The notes: generated from the sequence alone by a model not told the origin. A stretch of DNA of 21,874 bases from Eubacterium sp. CAG:251 (GCA_000436835.1 FR889160.1:69319-91192), one strand, 5' to 3'. Counted from the stretch's first letter, positions 1 through 7,350 are shown. Translations and numbers: made by a program.

Positions 1-66
1 CTCACTCGCAAAAAACGAAATTTATCTCACTTTCTCGAAGTCTTAAAAATTTATTTCACTTTCCTA

Positions 67-98
67 TTGACAAATCAAGTTAGTTTGGTAAACTAACT
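67..98 (+). promoter_or_regulatory. feo operon promoter with DtxR/IdeR-like operator
   Basis: TTGACA lies at 67-72 and a -10 candidate TAAACT at 89-94 (16-base spacer). Overlapping the spacer and -10 is a near-perfect palindrome, GTTAGTTTGGTAAACTAAC at 79-97: 8-bp arms around GGT, and the next pair outwards (78/98) also matches. Iron- and manganese-responsive DtxR/IdeR/MntR-type repressors bind palindromes of the TTAG...CTAA kind, so a repressor here would block RNA polymerase when iron is plentiful. The palindrome is seen; the regulator is inferred from its position before feoAB. It does not look like a Fur box. A second AT-rich TATAAT at 131-136 has no good -35. Confidence 0.65.
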
Positions 99-168
99 GT
101 TAAGGGGTTATATTTAAAAAATGTTTTCTATATAATTTATAAATAAGCTTTAAAAAAATGGAGTTAAA

Positions 169-2526
169 ATGAACATTAAAGATTTAGAAATAGGAAAAAG
201 CGCAAAAATAACAAAAGTAGGCGGCGAAGGCGCCTTAAGGCAACATTTTCTTGATATGGGTCTTATTCCCGGTGCTCAAATCACAATGATAAAATTTGCA
301 CCTATGGGTGACCCTGTTGAAATTAAAATTCACGGCTATGAATTGACATTAAGGCTTGCCGATGCTGAGAAAATAGAAATTGACAAACCGTATACTATAA
401 AAACGGACAATAATATTGATACAAGAAAAAAGGACATTTCCCATCCGGGCTTAGGTGAAGGAGGCAAATTTCACACAAAAGCTGACGAAAATCCTTTGCC
501 CGACGGCACAAAGCTGACCTTTGCGCTTGCAGGAAACCAAAACTGCGGCAAAACGACCTTATTTAACAGGCTGACAGGCTCTAATCAGCACGTCGGCAAT
601 TTTCCCGGTGTAACGGTTGACAGAAAAGACGGAGAAATAAAAAATCACCCAGATACACTTATTACAGACTTGCCGGGCATTTATTCTATGTCTCCTTACA
701 GCAATGAGGAAATAGTAACAAGAAAATTTTTATTAGATGAAAAGCCGAAGGGAATTATCAATATTATTGACGCTTCCAATATTGAAAGAAATCTATATTT
801 GACAATGCAGTTAATGGAGCTTAACATTCCTATGGTTGTGGCGCTTAATATGATGGACGAGGTCCGCAAAAACGGCGGAAGCGTGCTTGTAAACGAAATG
901 GAACAGCTGCTTGGCGTTCCGGTCATTCCGATTTCAGCTGCTAAAAACGAAGGTATTGAAGAGCTGACAGACCACGCATTGCATATTGCAAAATACAGAG
1001 AATGCCCAGGCAGGCAGGATTTTTGCATTTCGCACGGAACGAGCGAGCAAACAGCAGTACATAGATGTATCCACGCAATAATGCATCTTATCGAAGACCA
1101 CGCCGAGGCGGCAGAAATTCCCATTAGATTTGCGGCTTCTAAGCTTATTGAGGGTGACAGCCTTGTTGAGGATAAATTAAAACTCAGCCAAAATGAAAAG
1201 GAAATGATTGAACATATTATTGTTCAAATGGAGCAAGAACGTGGACTTGACAGAGCCGCCGCAATTGCCGATATGCGCTTTCATTTTATTAAAAGCATTT
1301 GTCAGCAAACAGTTATTAAGCCGAGCGAAAGCAAGGAGCACGCAAGAAGTATTAAAATCGATAAAATACTTACGGGTAAATACACGGCTATTCCGTCATT
1401 TATTGCAATAATGGGTCTTGTATTTTGGCTCACATTCAGCGTAATCGGCAAAGGACTTTCAAATTTGCTCGATTTAGGAATAAGTCATCTTACAACCTTA
1501 GTTGATGGTTTACTTACAAAAGCAAATATAAACGATGTACTACATTCTCTTATAATTGACGGAATATTCAACGGTGTCGGAAGTGTGTTAAATTTCCTGC
1601 CGATAATCGTTACGCTCTTTTTCTTCCTATCTCTGCTTGAGGACAGCGGATATATGGCAAGGGTTGCATTCGTTATGGATAAACTATTAAGAAAAGCAGG
1701 GCTTTCAGGCAGGAGCATTGTGCCTATGCTTATAGGTTTCGGATGTACCGTACCCGGAGTTATGGCAAGCAGAACATTATCAAGTGAACGTGACAGAAAA
1801 ATGACTATCCTTTTGACTCCGTTTATGAGTTGTTCGGCAAAGCTTCCTATTTACGGTTTTTTCGCCGCTGCATTTTTTCCTAACAACAGCGCAATAGTTA
1901 TGATTTTGCTATATGCACTCGGAATTGCAACTGCCGTATTTATGGCTATAATAATGAAGTTAAGTATTTTCAAAGGCGAACCTGTGCCTTTTGTAATGGA
2001 ACTTCCTAATTACAGAATGCCAAGTGCTAAAAGTGTTTGCCAGCTTCTTTGGGAAAAAGCAAAGGATTTTCTCCAAAGAGCATTTACCGTGATTTTTATT
2101 GCAACAATTGTAATTTGGTTTTTGCAAACTTTTGACACTAAATTTAATCTTGTTGAAAATTCACAAAACAGCATACTTGCAACAATTGCGGGCTTTATTG
2201 CACCGATATTCAAGCCGCTTGGATTTGGCGATTGGAGAATTTCGACTGCGTTAATCACCGGCTTTATGGCTAAGGAAAGCGTCGTATCCACGCTATCCGT
2301 TCTTTTAGGCTCAGGTGTAAAAATAACAAGCATACTCACTCAACTCGGCGCTGCTTCACTTCTCGTTTTCTGTCTGTTATACACTCCCTGTGTTGCGGCA
2401 ATTGCTTCGATTAAAAGAGAACTCGGAAGAAAATGGGCTTGCTTTGTAGTTGTTTTTCAATGTGTAATTGCGTGGATTATGGCGTTCATTACTCATGGAA
2501 TTTTTGCACTTATAGGACTTTTATAA
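169..2526 (+). CDS. feoB: FeoA-FeoB fusion, ferrous iron transporter
   Basis: This 785-aa protein is a GTPase-coupled Fe(II) permease of the inner membrane. Residues 1-75 form a FeoA-type SH3-like domain. After a charged linker (about 76-115) comes the FeoB G domain, with the P-loop GNQNCGKTT (122-130), NFPGVTVDRK (144-153), DLPG (167-170) and NMMD (227-230). From about residue 405 to the end are hydrophobic segments with the two Gate-type halves, including GFGCTVPGVMASR. FeoA and FeoB are often separate genes; the fused form is known in anaerobic Firmicutes. The usual P-loop proline (GNPN) is Gln here. The start is set by GGAG at 160-163, six bases before ATG. It heads a + strand run of four tightly packed genes, probably iron-repressed through the upstream palindrome. 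Confidence 0.97.
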   Translation: MNIKDLEIGKSAKITKVGGEGALRQHFLDMGLIPGAQITMIKFAPMGDPVEIKIHGYELTLRLADAEKIEIDKPYTIKTDNNIDTRKKDISHPGLGEGGKFHTKADENPLPDGTKLTFALAGNQNCGKTTLFNRLTGSNQHVGNFPGVTVDRKDGEIKNHPDTLITDLPGIYSMSPYSNEEIVTRKFLLDEKPKGIINIIDASNIERNLYLTMQLMELNIPMVVALNMMDEVRKNGGSVLVNEMEQLLGVPVIPISAAKNEGIEELTDHALHIAKYRECPGRQDFCISHGTSEQTAVHRCIHAIMHLIEDHAEAAEIPIRFAASKLIEGDSLVEDKLKLSQNEKEMIEHIIVQMEQERGLDRAAAIADMRFHFIKSICQQTVIKPSESKEHARSIKIDKILTGKYTAIPSFIAIMGLVFWLTFSVIGKGLSNLLDLGISHLTTLVDGLLTKANINDVLHSLIIDGIFNGVGSVLNFLPIIVTLFFFLSLLEDSGYMARVAFVMDKLLRKAGLSGRSIVPMLIGFGCTVPGVMASRTLSSERDRKMTILLTPFMSCSAKLPIYGFFAAAFFPNNSAIVMILLYALGIATAVFMAIIMKLSIFKGEPVPFVMELPNYRMPSAKSVCQLLWEKAKDFLQRAFTVIFIATIVIWFLQTFDTKFNLVENSQNSILATIAGFIAPIFKPLGFGDWRISTALITGFMAKESVVSTLSVLLGSGVKITSILTQLGAASLLVFCLLYTPCVAAIASIKRELGRKWACFVVVFQCVIAWIMAFITHGIFALIGLL

Positions 2527-2663
2527 TGAATATTCAAAGTATAATTTTATTAATATTAATTGTAATATTGCTTATTTCTGCTATAATATATTCGACAAAG
2601 CATAAAAGTGCCTGCTCAGGCAATTGCTCTAATTGTAATAAAAACTGTAACAACAAAAGGTAA
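2526..2663 (+). CDS. FeoB-associated Cys-rich membrane protein
   Basis: A 45-aa protein whose ATG overlaps the feoB stop codon (TAATG), so translation is coupled. It has one N-terminal transmembrane helix (about residues 4-22, almost entirely Ile/Leu/Val). A short tail follows with four cysteines, CSGNCSNCNKNC (residues 30-41), and Lys/Asn residues. This matches the small FeoB-associated Cys-rich membrane protein family that follows feoB in many anaerobes. The Cys cluster could bind iron or pass electrons near the FeoB channel, but no biochemical role is established from this sequence. It is too short for most length cut-offs; a longer reading in the same frame would begin inside feoB and is not believable. 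Confidence 0.85.
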   Translation: MNIQSIILLILIVILLISAIIYSTKHKSACSGNCSNCNKNCNNKR

Positions 2664-2667
2664 TATT

Positions 2668-2877
2668 ATGAAGAAATATCCTATAAATAAAGATTTTGAT
2701 TTAGTAAAGTTTCTTACATTTCCTGTTATTCCACAGGCGGCACCGATAGCAAGAGGTATACTCAAAACACTTGTAAACGAGCACCACGGTGACAAATACA
2801 TAAAGGTAAGCAAAAGCAAAATCGTAATTGAAAGCGTCGGCAGAAGAACAGATTTTTTAAGAAGGTGTTTTAGATAA
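2668..2877 (+). CDS. small hypothetical protein, 69 aa
   Basis: The ATG at 2668 is preceded by AAAAGG (2655-2660) and the stop overlaps the next gene's ATG (TAATG at 2875-2879), so it looks like a genuine operon member. The protein is basic, with no membrane segment or Cys cluster. It begins MKKYPINKDFDLVKFL and ends in an Arg-rich tail (GRRTDFLRRCFR). The first 50 residues weakly recall the N-terminal lid region of some clostridial alpha/beta-hydrolases (a YPI-KDF start, then a DKY-I-V segment), but no catalytic part follows. It may be a truncated remnant kept in the operon or an independent small protein. I do not recognise a function. Confidence 0.55.
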   Translation: MKKYPINKDFDLVKFLTFPVIPQAAPIARGILKTLVNEHHGDKYIKVSKSKIVIESVGRRTDFLRRCFR

Positions 2878-3521
2878 TGAAGTTTAAAGCAGTAGTTTTT
2901 GATATGGACGGCGTTATGTTTGACACCGAAAGTGTATGTATGAAATCTTGGGATACAGTCGGCGAGGAAATGGGAATCGGCAAGGCAGGATATATGGTCT
3001 ATAAAACACTCGGTATGACTGCTCAAGCCGCTATTAAAATTTTGCAAAACGAATTTGGAAAGGACTTTGACGCAAAGCTTTTTAAGCAAAAAGGCAGAGA
3101 ATGTTCATATAAATATTTCAATGATTTCGGCGTACCCGAAAAACCTTTTCTTCACGAAGCACTTGAATATCTTAAAGAAAAAGGATATAAGCTTGCAGTG
3201 GCTTCTTCAACAAGCAGTGACAGCGTTTTTCATCATTTAGAGGAAAAGAATATCACCCATTATTTTGACAAGGTTATCTGCGGCGATATGATTAAAAATT
3301 CTAAGCCTGCACCGGATATTTATTTAAAGGCATGCAAGGAGCTTGGCGAAGTGCCTGAAAATTGCATTGCTGTTGAGGACTCGAAAAACGGGATTCTGTC
3401 AGCCCACAACGCAAATATGAGTGTCATTATGATTCCCGACCTTTGGCAAGGTGAAACGGAAATTGACAAACTTCTTTTTGCTAAATTAAAAAGCTTGGGT
3501 GAAATTAAATCGGTGCTGTAA
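2877..3521 (+). CDS. HAD-superfamily hydrolase, beta-phosphoglucomutase-like
   Basis: 214-aa HAD subfamily I phosphatase or phosphomutase, likely cytosolic. Motif I is FDMDGVMFD with the nucleophile and acid Asp9/Asp11. Motif II is the SST region at 110-112, motif III is Lys143 in NSKPAPDIY, and motif IV is VEDSKNGI (Glu167/Asp168). A helical cap occupies about residues 15-85, as in beta-phosphoglucomutase, GS1-like and 2-deoxyglucose-6-phosphatase relatives. The substrate cannot be read from the sequence; sugar phosphates or nucleotides are possible. The ATG overlaps the previous stop, with AGAAGG just upstream. It is last in the feo operon; no clear terminator is seen before the tRNA promoter at 3567, and its relation to iron uptake is not obvious. 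Confidence 0.88.
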   Translation: MKFKAVVFDMDGVMFDTESVCMKSWDTVGEEMGIGKAGYMVYKTLGMTAQAAIKILQNEFGKDFDAKLFKQKGRECSYKYFNDFGVPEKPFLHEALEYLKEKGYKLAVASSTSSDSVFHHLEEKNITHYFDKVICGDMIKNSKPAPDIYLKACKELGEVPENCIAVEDSKNGILSAHNANMSVIMIPDLWQGETEIDKLLFAKLKSLGEIKSVL

Positions 3522-3566
3522 AATCAGTAACATTTCATAATTTATGTGAATAATATAAATTAGGTA

Positions 3567-3594
3567 TTGACATATCAGAAATATCTGTTATAAT
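3567..3594 (+). promoter_or_regulatory. promoter of the initiator tRNA
   Basis: TTGACA at 3567-3572 and TATAAT at 3589-3594 are both perfect consensus hexamers, separated by 16 bases. TG at 3586-3587 gives an extended -10. The tRNA begins about 40 bases downstream, which fits a strong constitutive stable-RNA promoter. Confidence 0.85.
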
Positions 3595-3635
3595 ATATAG
3601 CACACCGAGGAAATCTCAGCAAAGCAATTTAATAT

Positions 3636-3711
<76 letters not shown>

Positions 3712-3899
3712 TAGAAAAACAGACACCTATTTATGGTGTCTGTTTTTTTATCGTTATGAATTTTTAAGACTCGAACTTTCAGGGCTCCCGAAAAGCGTAA
3801 GCTTTTTGGGAAAAGGAGGAACAACGCAATGAGTGATAAATAACTTTAACTCAAATAATAAAAAAGTTATTTTGAGCGATATGGAGTTTGTGACGACGC
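3712..3899. other. insert between duplicated tRNA 3' ends; no credible gene
   Basis: This 188-base stretch separates the tRNA from a second copy of its last 19 bases. It holds the tRNA terminator, then an inverted 14-base copy of the T-arm (TAAGACTCGAACTT, 3765-3778, complementary to 3686-3699). Next is an 11-bp hairpin with a GTAA tetraloop (3786-3811), a strong Shine-Dalgarno AAGGAGGA (3813-3820), and a four-codon frame ATG-AGT-GAT-AAA-TAA (3829-3843). The perfect 10-bp pair AAATAACTTT (3838-3847) / AAAGTTATTT (3863-3872) follows. It overlaps an alternative pairing of CTCAAATAA (3850-3858) with TTATTTTGAG (3867-3876). No protein of useful length is encoded. It may be a small non-autonomous element or the scar of a larger one. 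Confidence 0.5.
3715..3749 (+). terminator. intrinsic terminator after tRNA-fMet
   Basis: The stem CAGACACC (3720-3727) pairs with GGTGTCTG (3735-3742) around the 7-base loop TATTTAT. The stem is flanked by an A run on the 5' side and seven T on the 3' side, giving a strong Rho-independent terminator four bases after the tRNA CCA. Confidence 0.92.
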
Positions 3900-3918
3900 A
3901 GTCTTACTCCCGCAACCA
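3900..3918 (+). repeat. second copy of the tRNA-fMet 3' end (att-like direct repeat)
   Basis: AGTCTTACTCCCGCAACCA is identical to tRNA positions 3693-3711, 207 bases upstream. Bases outside the 19-mer differ. Elements that integrate into tRNA genes usually leave exactly this kind of 3'-end duplication, so it could be an attachment site. A decayed tandem tRNA is the alternative, but the rest of a tRNA cannot be folded from the preceding bases. Confidence 0.7.
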
Positions 3919-3922
3919 CCAT

Positions 3923-3964
3923 AGGACACTAAAAATGATACAATTTTCAGTGTCCTGTTTTTTT
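3923..3964 (+). terminator. intrinsic terminator after the tRNA-end copy
   Basis: AGGACACT (3923-3930) pairs with AGTGTCCT (3949-3956), and the inner AAAAT/ATTTT extends the stem. Seven T follow from 3958. Its 3' arm and U tract resemble the terminator at 3715-3749, which suggests the duplicated segment included a terminator. Confidence 0.85.
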
Positions 3965-4067
3965 GCCTAAAGCCTTGTAAATAAAGGCTTTTCAGCGTTT
4001 GTTTGTGTTTTTGTGTCTTCAGCAAACATTATTTTTGTATTAGGAATTAATTAAAATTAAGCAAAAT

Positions 4068-4103
4068 AAAAATCACGGTGTCTTTTCGGCATCGTGATTT
4101 TTT
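4068..4103 (-). terminator. bidirectional terminator at the end of the XRE gene
   Basis: The arms AAAAATCACGGTG (4068-4080) and CATCGTGATTTTT (4090-4102) pair with one G-T wobble around a 9-base loop. T runs occur on both strands, so it can end the gene at 4109-4960 and stop any rightward transcription from the tRNA side. Confidence 0.82.
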
Positions 4104-4108
4104 GATAT

Positions 4109-4960
4109 TTACAATAATGGTTTTATAGCTTCAAGTATGCTTATTATATGATATTTTACAATGAATGCAATGTTGCAATACGGTGCAGGCTCACTTTCTA
4201 AAACCGATATAAGCGGAATGATATATTCTTCCGTTTCATTTATGTATCCAATTATCTTTTCTTTTGAAAAAACATACGCCATTGTGGAAATATTGTTACA
4301 TCTGTCCAAGATTTTAACCGTAACGGCTTTTTTGTTTTTTGCAATATTTTGATAGTAAATATTTTTTGAGATTTCCTTTGACATATTCGGCAATAGTTTG
4401 AATGTTAAAAGTTCCACGATTTCTTTTGTTTCTTCGTTAACAGGAAGTTCGTTTGATGTGGTATCAGTTTCCTCAACAACATCGTGCAACAAGATTGCCG
4501 ATAGTATGTCATCATCCTTAATACCCATTGCTTGTGCGTGACAAGCCATCATCAGCGGATGATTGATGTACTCGACTTTTTCGCTGTCGCCGGAATATTT
4601 TGACTGCCTTCTGTACTGACCACTGTGTTTTGTTCTCATAAAATCAAGGGATTTTAATGTTTGTTCCAATCCTTCAAACTGTGCAAAGGTTTGAACCTTT
4701 GTGTACATACTGTCCTCGTCGAAAAGTCTTGAACGGTATTTCAAATGCTTATCGCTTTCGTCTTCAATGAAAAACGAATAAGGCACATTAAACAGTTTGG
4801 CAATCAGCATAAGATTTTCGATGTCTGGCATGTTTTTGCCATTTTCCCATTTGCTGACAGCCTGCGACGAAACACCGATTTTATTGGCAAGTTCTTCCTG
4901 AGTTATCTTATTATTGTGCCTTAGTTTAGCAATTTTTTGTCCAGTTTCTTTGATATCCAT
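4109..4960 (-). CDS. XRE regulator fused to SpoT/MESH1-like HD hydrolase domain
   Basis: 283 aa. Residues 1-65 are an XRE-type helix-turn-helix (TQEELANKIGVSSQAVSKWE, 20-39). Residues 105-283 contain the full small-alarmone-hydrolase signature. It has KHSGQYRR (111-118, matching H-x-GQ-x-R-K), YINHPL (131-136, His134), LLHDVVEET (157-165, His159/Asp160/Glu163) and VKILDRCNN (215-223, Asp219). The metal quartet His134-His159-Asp160-Asp219 is spaced almost as in human MESH1 (35, 61, 62, 122). No alarmone synthetase domain follows. The likely activity is (p)ppGpp or NADPH-type phosphohydrolysis, or alarmone sensing coupled to DNA binding; this is inferred. The catalytic Glu-Asp pair reads Glu-Glu. 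The start ATG follows GAGGTGG, and a TATAAT lies at 4978-4983 on this strand. It appears monocistronic. Confidence 0.85.
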   Translation of the reverse strand: MDIKETGQKIAKLRHNNKITQEELANKIGVSSQAVSKWENGKNMPDIENLMLIAKLFNVPYSFFIEDESDKHLKYRSRLFDEDSMYTKVQTFAQFEGLEQTLKSLDFMRTKHSGQYRRQSKYSGDSEKVEYINHPLMMACHAQAMGIKDDDILSAILLHDVVEETDTTSNELPVNEETKEIVELLTFKLLPNMSKEISKNIYYQNIAKNKKAVTVKILDRCNNISTMAYVFSKEKIIGYINETEEYIIPLISVLESEPAPYCNIAFIVKYHIISILEAIKPLL

Positions 4961-5144
4961 TTTGCCACCTCGTTTTTATTATACAATCTAAATAATACAA
5001 GTTTATAATAGCATATCTTGATGAGTTTTTCCACATATCGTCGGTTGAGCAAACTAAACCGGTGGTTGACTTTTTTATATAGTTCTATAAAAATTTTGTT
5101 ATCGTCACATTGTATCAAATATGCTGTACAAAGACATTGATATA

Positions 5145-5179
5145 GAGCCAAATCTTAACTGATTTGGCTCTTATTTTTT
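5145..5179 (+). terminator. strong orphan intrinsic terminator
   Basis: GAGCCAAATC (5145-5154) and GATTTGGCTC (5161-5170) form a perfect 10-bp stem around TTAACT, followed by TTATTTTTT. It points right, but no + strand gene lies between it and the leftward XRE gene, so it may end a small RNA or be left from a lost gene. Confidence 0.85.
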
Positions 5180-5309
5180 GCTACTGTCTAACGGATTGTC
5201 TAACACTTTTCAAATTTTTATTTTTCAATAACACTTGAAAGGCAATTGAAATATTTTGTTTTATGATTAAAATACAATTTAAAACAAACTTTATGGTTTA
5301 AATTTTTTT

Positions 5310-5340
5310 AGGGATAGATTTCGTTAAGAAATCTATCCCT
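5310..5340 (-). terminator. perfect hairpin at the end of the glutamate synthase operon
   Basis: AGGGATAGATTTC (5310-5322) and GAAATCTATCCCT (5328-5340) form a perfect 13-bp stem with the loop GTTAA, 17 bases beyond the last stop codon. On the operon strand it is followed by an A run, not a U run, so it is not a classical intrinsic terminator. It may stabilise the 3' end or act with a factor. Confidence 0.5.
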
Positions 5341-5356
5341 TAAAATGTAGCTTTTA

Positions 5357-6091
5357 TCAATTAGGTGTATAGAGATTTGCATAAGGACGTGATGTTGCCG
5401 CAACGAGCTTTTTAAAAGGCTTTTGCATAATTTCATTATAATCCTTATTAAAATACTTGCAATATTTTTTAATATATTCGTCAAGTTCTTTTTTATCATC
5501 ATCATCAAGAGCCTGAACCTTAATATTCTGAGAAATATTTTCTTTAGGAAATGTTCCACGGACAAAGATTTTGCCGCCATGCATACCGGATGCGCAATGA
5601 GTACCGAAAAGCTTTTCTCCCCTTTTCATATCAAGGCCCAACAATACGATAGTGCCACCCGCCATATATTCGCCGAGAAACGAGCCGGCATTTTTACCGA
5701 TAACAAGAACAGGGCGCATTTGCCTAAATTCTTTCATATGAATACCGCCACGGCAAGCAACGTTATCACGGATATAAATTTGGCCGTCACGCATACCGTA
5801 GCCCATAGCGTCACCGGAGTGACCGTGAACAACAATTTCGCCGCCGCCCATTGTATTGCCGACTGCGTCCTGACAATTTCCGAAAACAACAACCCTGCCG
5901 CCGTTTAAATAGCAAGCCATATCGTTGCCCGGAGTGCCGTAAACCTCAATTGTTTTGCCCTCATCGAGAGCGCAACCGATATAACGCTGACCGTTGACAT
6001 CTTTAACAGTAACCTTATTTTGCTTTTCAAGTTGCTTTTCAATTTCCTTATTTACTGCTTCATATCGAGTAAGTCCTGCTTCGATAATCAT
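5357..6091 (-). CDS. glutamate synthase GXGXG (GltB3-type) subunit
   Basis: 244 aa corresponding to the C-terminal beta-helix domain of glutamate synthase large subunits, here a separate polypeptide. Regular Gly-rich turns of the G-x-x-G-x-G kind repeat about every 20 residues (VVFGNCQDAVGNTMGGGEI, VVHGHSGDAMGYGMRDGQI, VLIGKNAGSFLGEYMAGGTI-like segments) through roughly residues 55-190. A charged helical tail of about 50 residues follows. In the one-piece enzyme this domain holds the amidotransferase and FMN domains in register and helps shape the ammonia tunnel. Its ATG overlaps the end of the FAD reductase gene (ATGA), so it is the last, translationally coupled member of the five-gene operon. 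Confidence 0.92.
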   Translation of the reverse strand: MIIEAGLTRYEAVNKEIEKQLEKQNKVTVKDVNGQRYIGCALDEGKTIEVYGTPGNDMACYLNGGRVVVFGNCQDAVGNTMGGGEIVVHGHSGDAMGYGMRDGQIYIRDNVACRGGIHMKEFRQMRPVLVIGKNAGSFLGEYMAGGTIVLLGLDMKRGEKLFGTHCASGMHGGKIFVRGTFPKENISQNIKVQALDDDDKKELDEYIKKYCKYFNKDYNEIMQKPFKKLVAATSRPYANLYTPN

Positions 6092-7350
6092 AACAAAATG
6101 CCTCCTCTCAGCTTTTGAATTCTTGTATCCTTATCAAACAAAAATATTGACGGTGTTTCCATAATATCGCCTTCAAGAGTAGAAAGGTCAACCTTATTTG
6201 AAATAAGATTTGTATAAATACCTGCATTTTCGCTTGAATTGATAAGAACAAAGCCTACAAGCCTGTCACCCTCAAATACAAGCCTTTTATATACATCGCC
6301 GTCAGATTTAATTTTATCAAAATATTGCTCACCTTGAGCATTGATAAGGCCGCAGGTGCAAATACGAAGACCGAAAAAGTCAATAGCGTTTACAGAATAA
6401 GTACCGTCTACAGTATTGCTTTCACTTGCCATTTGATAGCCGGCAACTCTGCCCTGCTGCACTGCGTTAGGCCAAAGAGCAATAATTTTTTTTGAACCGT
6501 CAAGCATATCAACAGATACGGTGCAGTCACCTGCCGCATAGATATCCTTATCGCTCGTTTGCATAGTGTGAATATCGGTAATAATGCCCCTGTTCACCTC
6601 AAGCCCTGCGCTTTCGGCAAGTTCGCACTGAGGTCTTACACCGACTGCAAGAACAAGCAAATCGCATTTTAATGTTTTGCCGTCTTTAAGAGTTACGCCT
6701 GTAATATGCTTACCCTTTGACTGAGCCTTAACAACAGTATTTTCCAAATGAAATTTAATGCCGTTATTTTCCAAATGCTTTTTAACTTGACGTGCAGAAG
6801 TTTTATCAAGAATTGACGGTAAAACTCTCGGTGCAAGTTCAACAACATCTACGCTTTTGCATATTTTAACAAGACCCTCAGCAGCTTTCATACCGATAAG
6901 ACCTGCACCGATTACAACAGCTTTTGTATTTTCATTTGCAAGAGATTTAAGCTCCTTTGCAGAAGCTAAATCAAGAAATGTAACCGCATTTTCCTTGCCC
7001 TCAACATTTTCCATAGGAGGCACGAACGGCTTTGAACCTGTTGCGAGGCAAAGTTTATCATAAGGGTATGATTTTTTGCCGACCTTAACAGTTTTATTTT
7101 TTCTGTCAATAGAGGTTACCTTAGCGTTTGTAATAACATTTATATTATTTGTTTTATAAAAAGACGGCTTACGAAGAGCCATATCGCTTTCCTTAACCTT
7201 GCCCTTAAGAAAATAGCTGATAGAAGGGCGTGAATAAGGAAAATAAGCCTCCTCTGTAAGCATTGTGATATTACCCTTGGCATCGGCTTTTCTGACAGCC
7301 TCAGCAGTAGCAAGACCTGCGGCGCAAGCGCCTACAATAACATAATTCAT
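6088..7350 (-). CDS. FAD/NAD(P)-dependent reductase of the split glutamate synthase
   Basis: 420-aa pyridine nucleotide-disulphide oxidoreductase-type flavoprotein. The N-terminal FAD site reads IVGACAAGLATAE, with Cys in place of the second glycine. The central NAD(P) site is AVVIGAGLIGMKAAE (about residues 144-158), and the second FAD motif is IYAAGDC (about 270). A C-terminal domain of NirB/rubredoxin-reductase/NADH-oxidase kind follows. It is not GltD: it lacks GltD's own N-terminal iron-sulphur region. It lies between the polyferredoxin and GXGXG genes and overlaps both, so the likely role is to pass NAD(P)H electrons through the ferredoxin to the FMN synthase subunit. The coenzyme preference cannot be read from the sequence. 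Confidence 0.9.
   Translation of the reverse strand: MNYVIVGACAAGLATAEAVRKADAKGNITMLTEEAYFPYSRPSISYFLKGKVKESDMALRKPSFYKTNNINVITNAKVTSIDRKNKTVKVGKKSYPYDKLCLATGSKPFVPPMENVEGKENAVTFLDLASAKELKSLANENTKAVVIGAGLIGMKAAEGLVKICKSVDVVELAPRVLPSILDKTSARQVKKHLENNGIKFHLENTVVKAQSKGKHITGVTLKDGKTLKCDLLVLAVGVRPQCELAESAGLEVNRGIITDIHTMQTSDKDIYAAGDCTVSVDMLDGSKKIIALWPNAVQQGRVAGYQMASESNTVDGTYSVNAIDFFGLRICTCGLINAQGEQYFDKIKSDGDVYKRLVFEGDRLVGFVLINSSENAGIYTNLISNKVDLSTLEGDIMETPSIFLFDKDTRIQKLRGGILL

Larger units (their letters stand above)
4961..5356. other. intergenic region with hairpins, no gene
   Basis: No open frame here looks coding. On the right-hand strand a perfect terminator (5145-5179) has no gene in front of it; TTGACT (5066-5071) lies about 80 bases upstream of it, but no well-spaced -10 is visible. 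TGTCTAAC occurs twice, 12 bases apart (5185-5192, 5197-5204). A weak CGGTT...AACCG stem lies at 5042-5061. The region ends with the 13-bp hairpin at 5310-5340 beside the end of the glutamate synthase operon. Confidence 0.6.

Noticed and set aside
5423..5908. 161-aa + strand frame opposite the GXGXG subunit
   Set aside because: Fully antisense to a well-supported gene, with low-complexity Ile/Phe content and no start signal.
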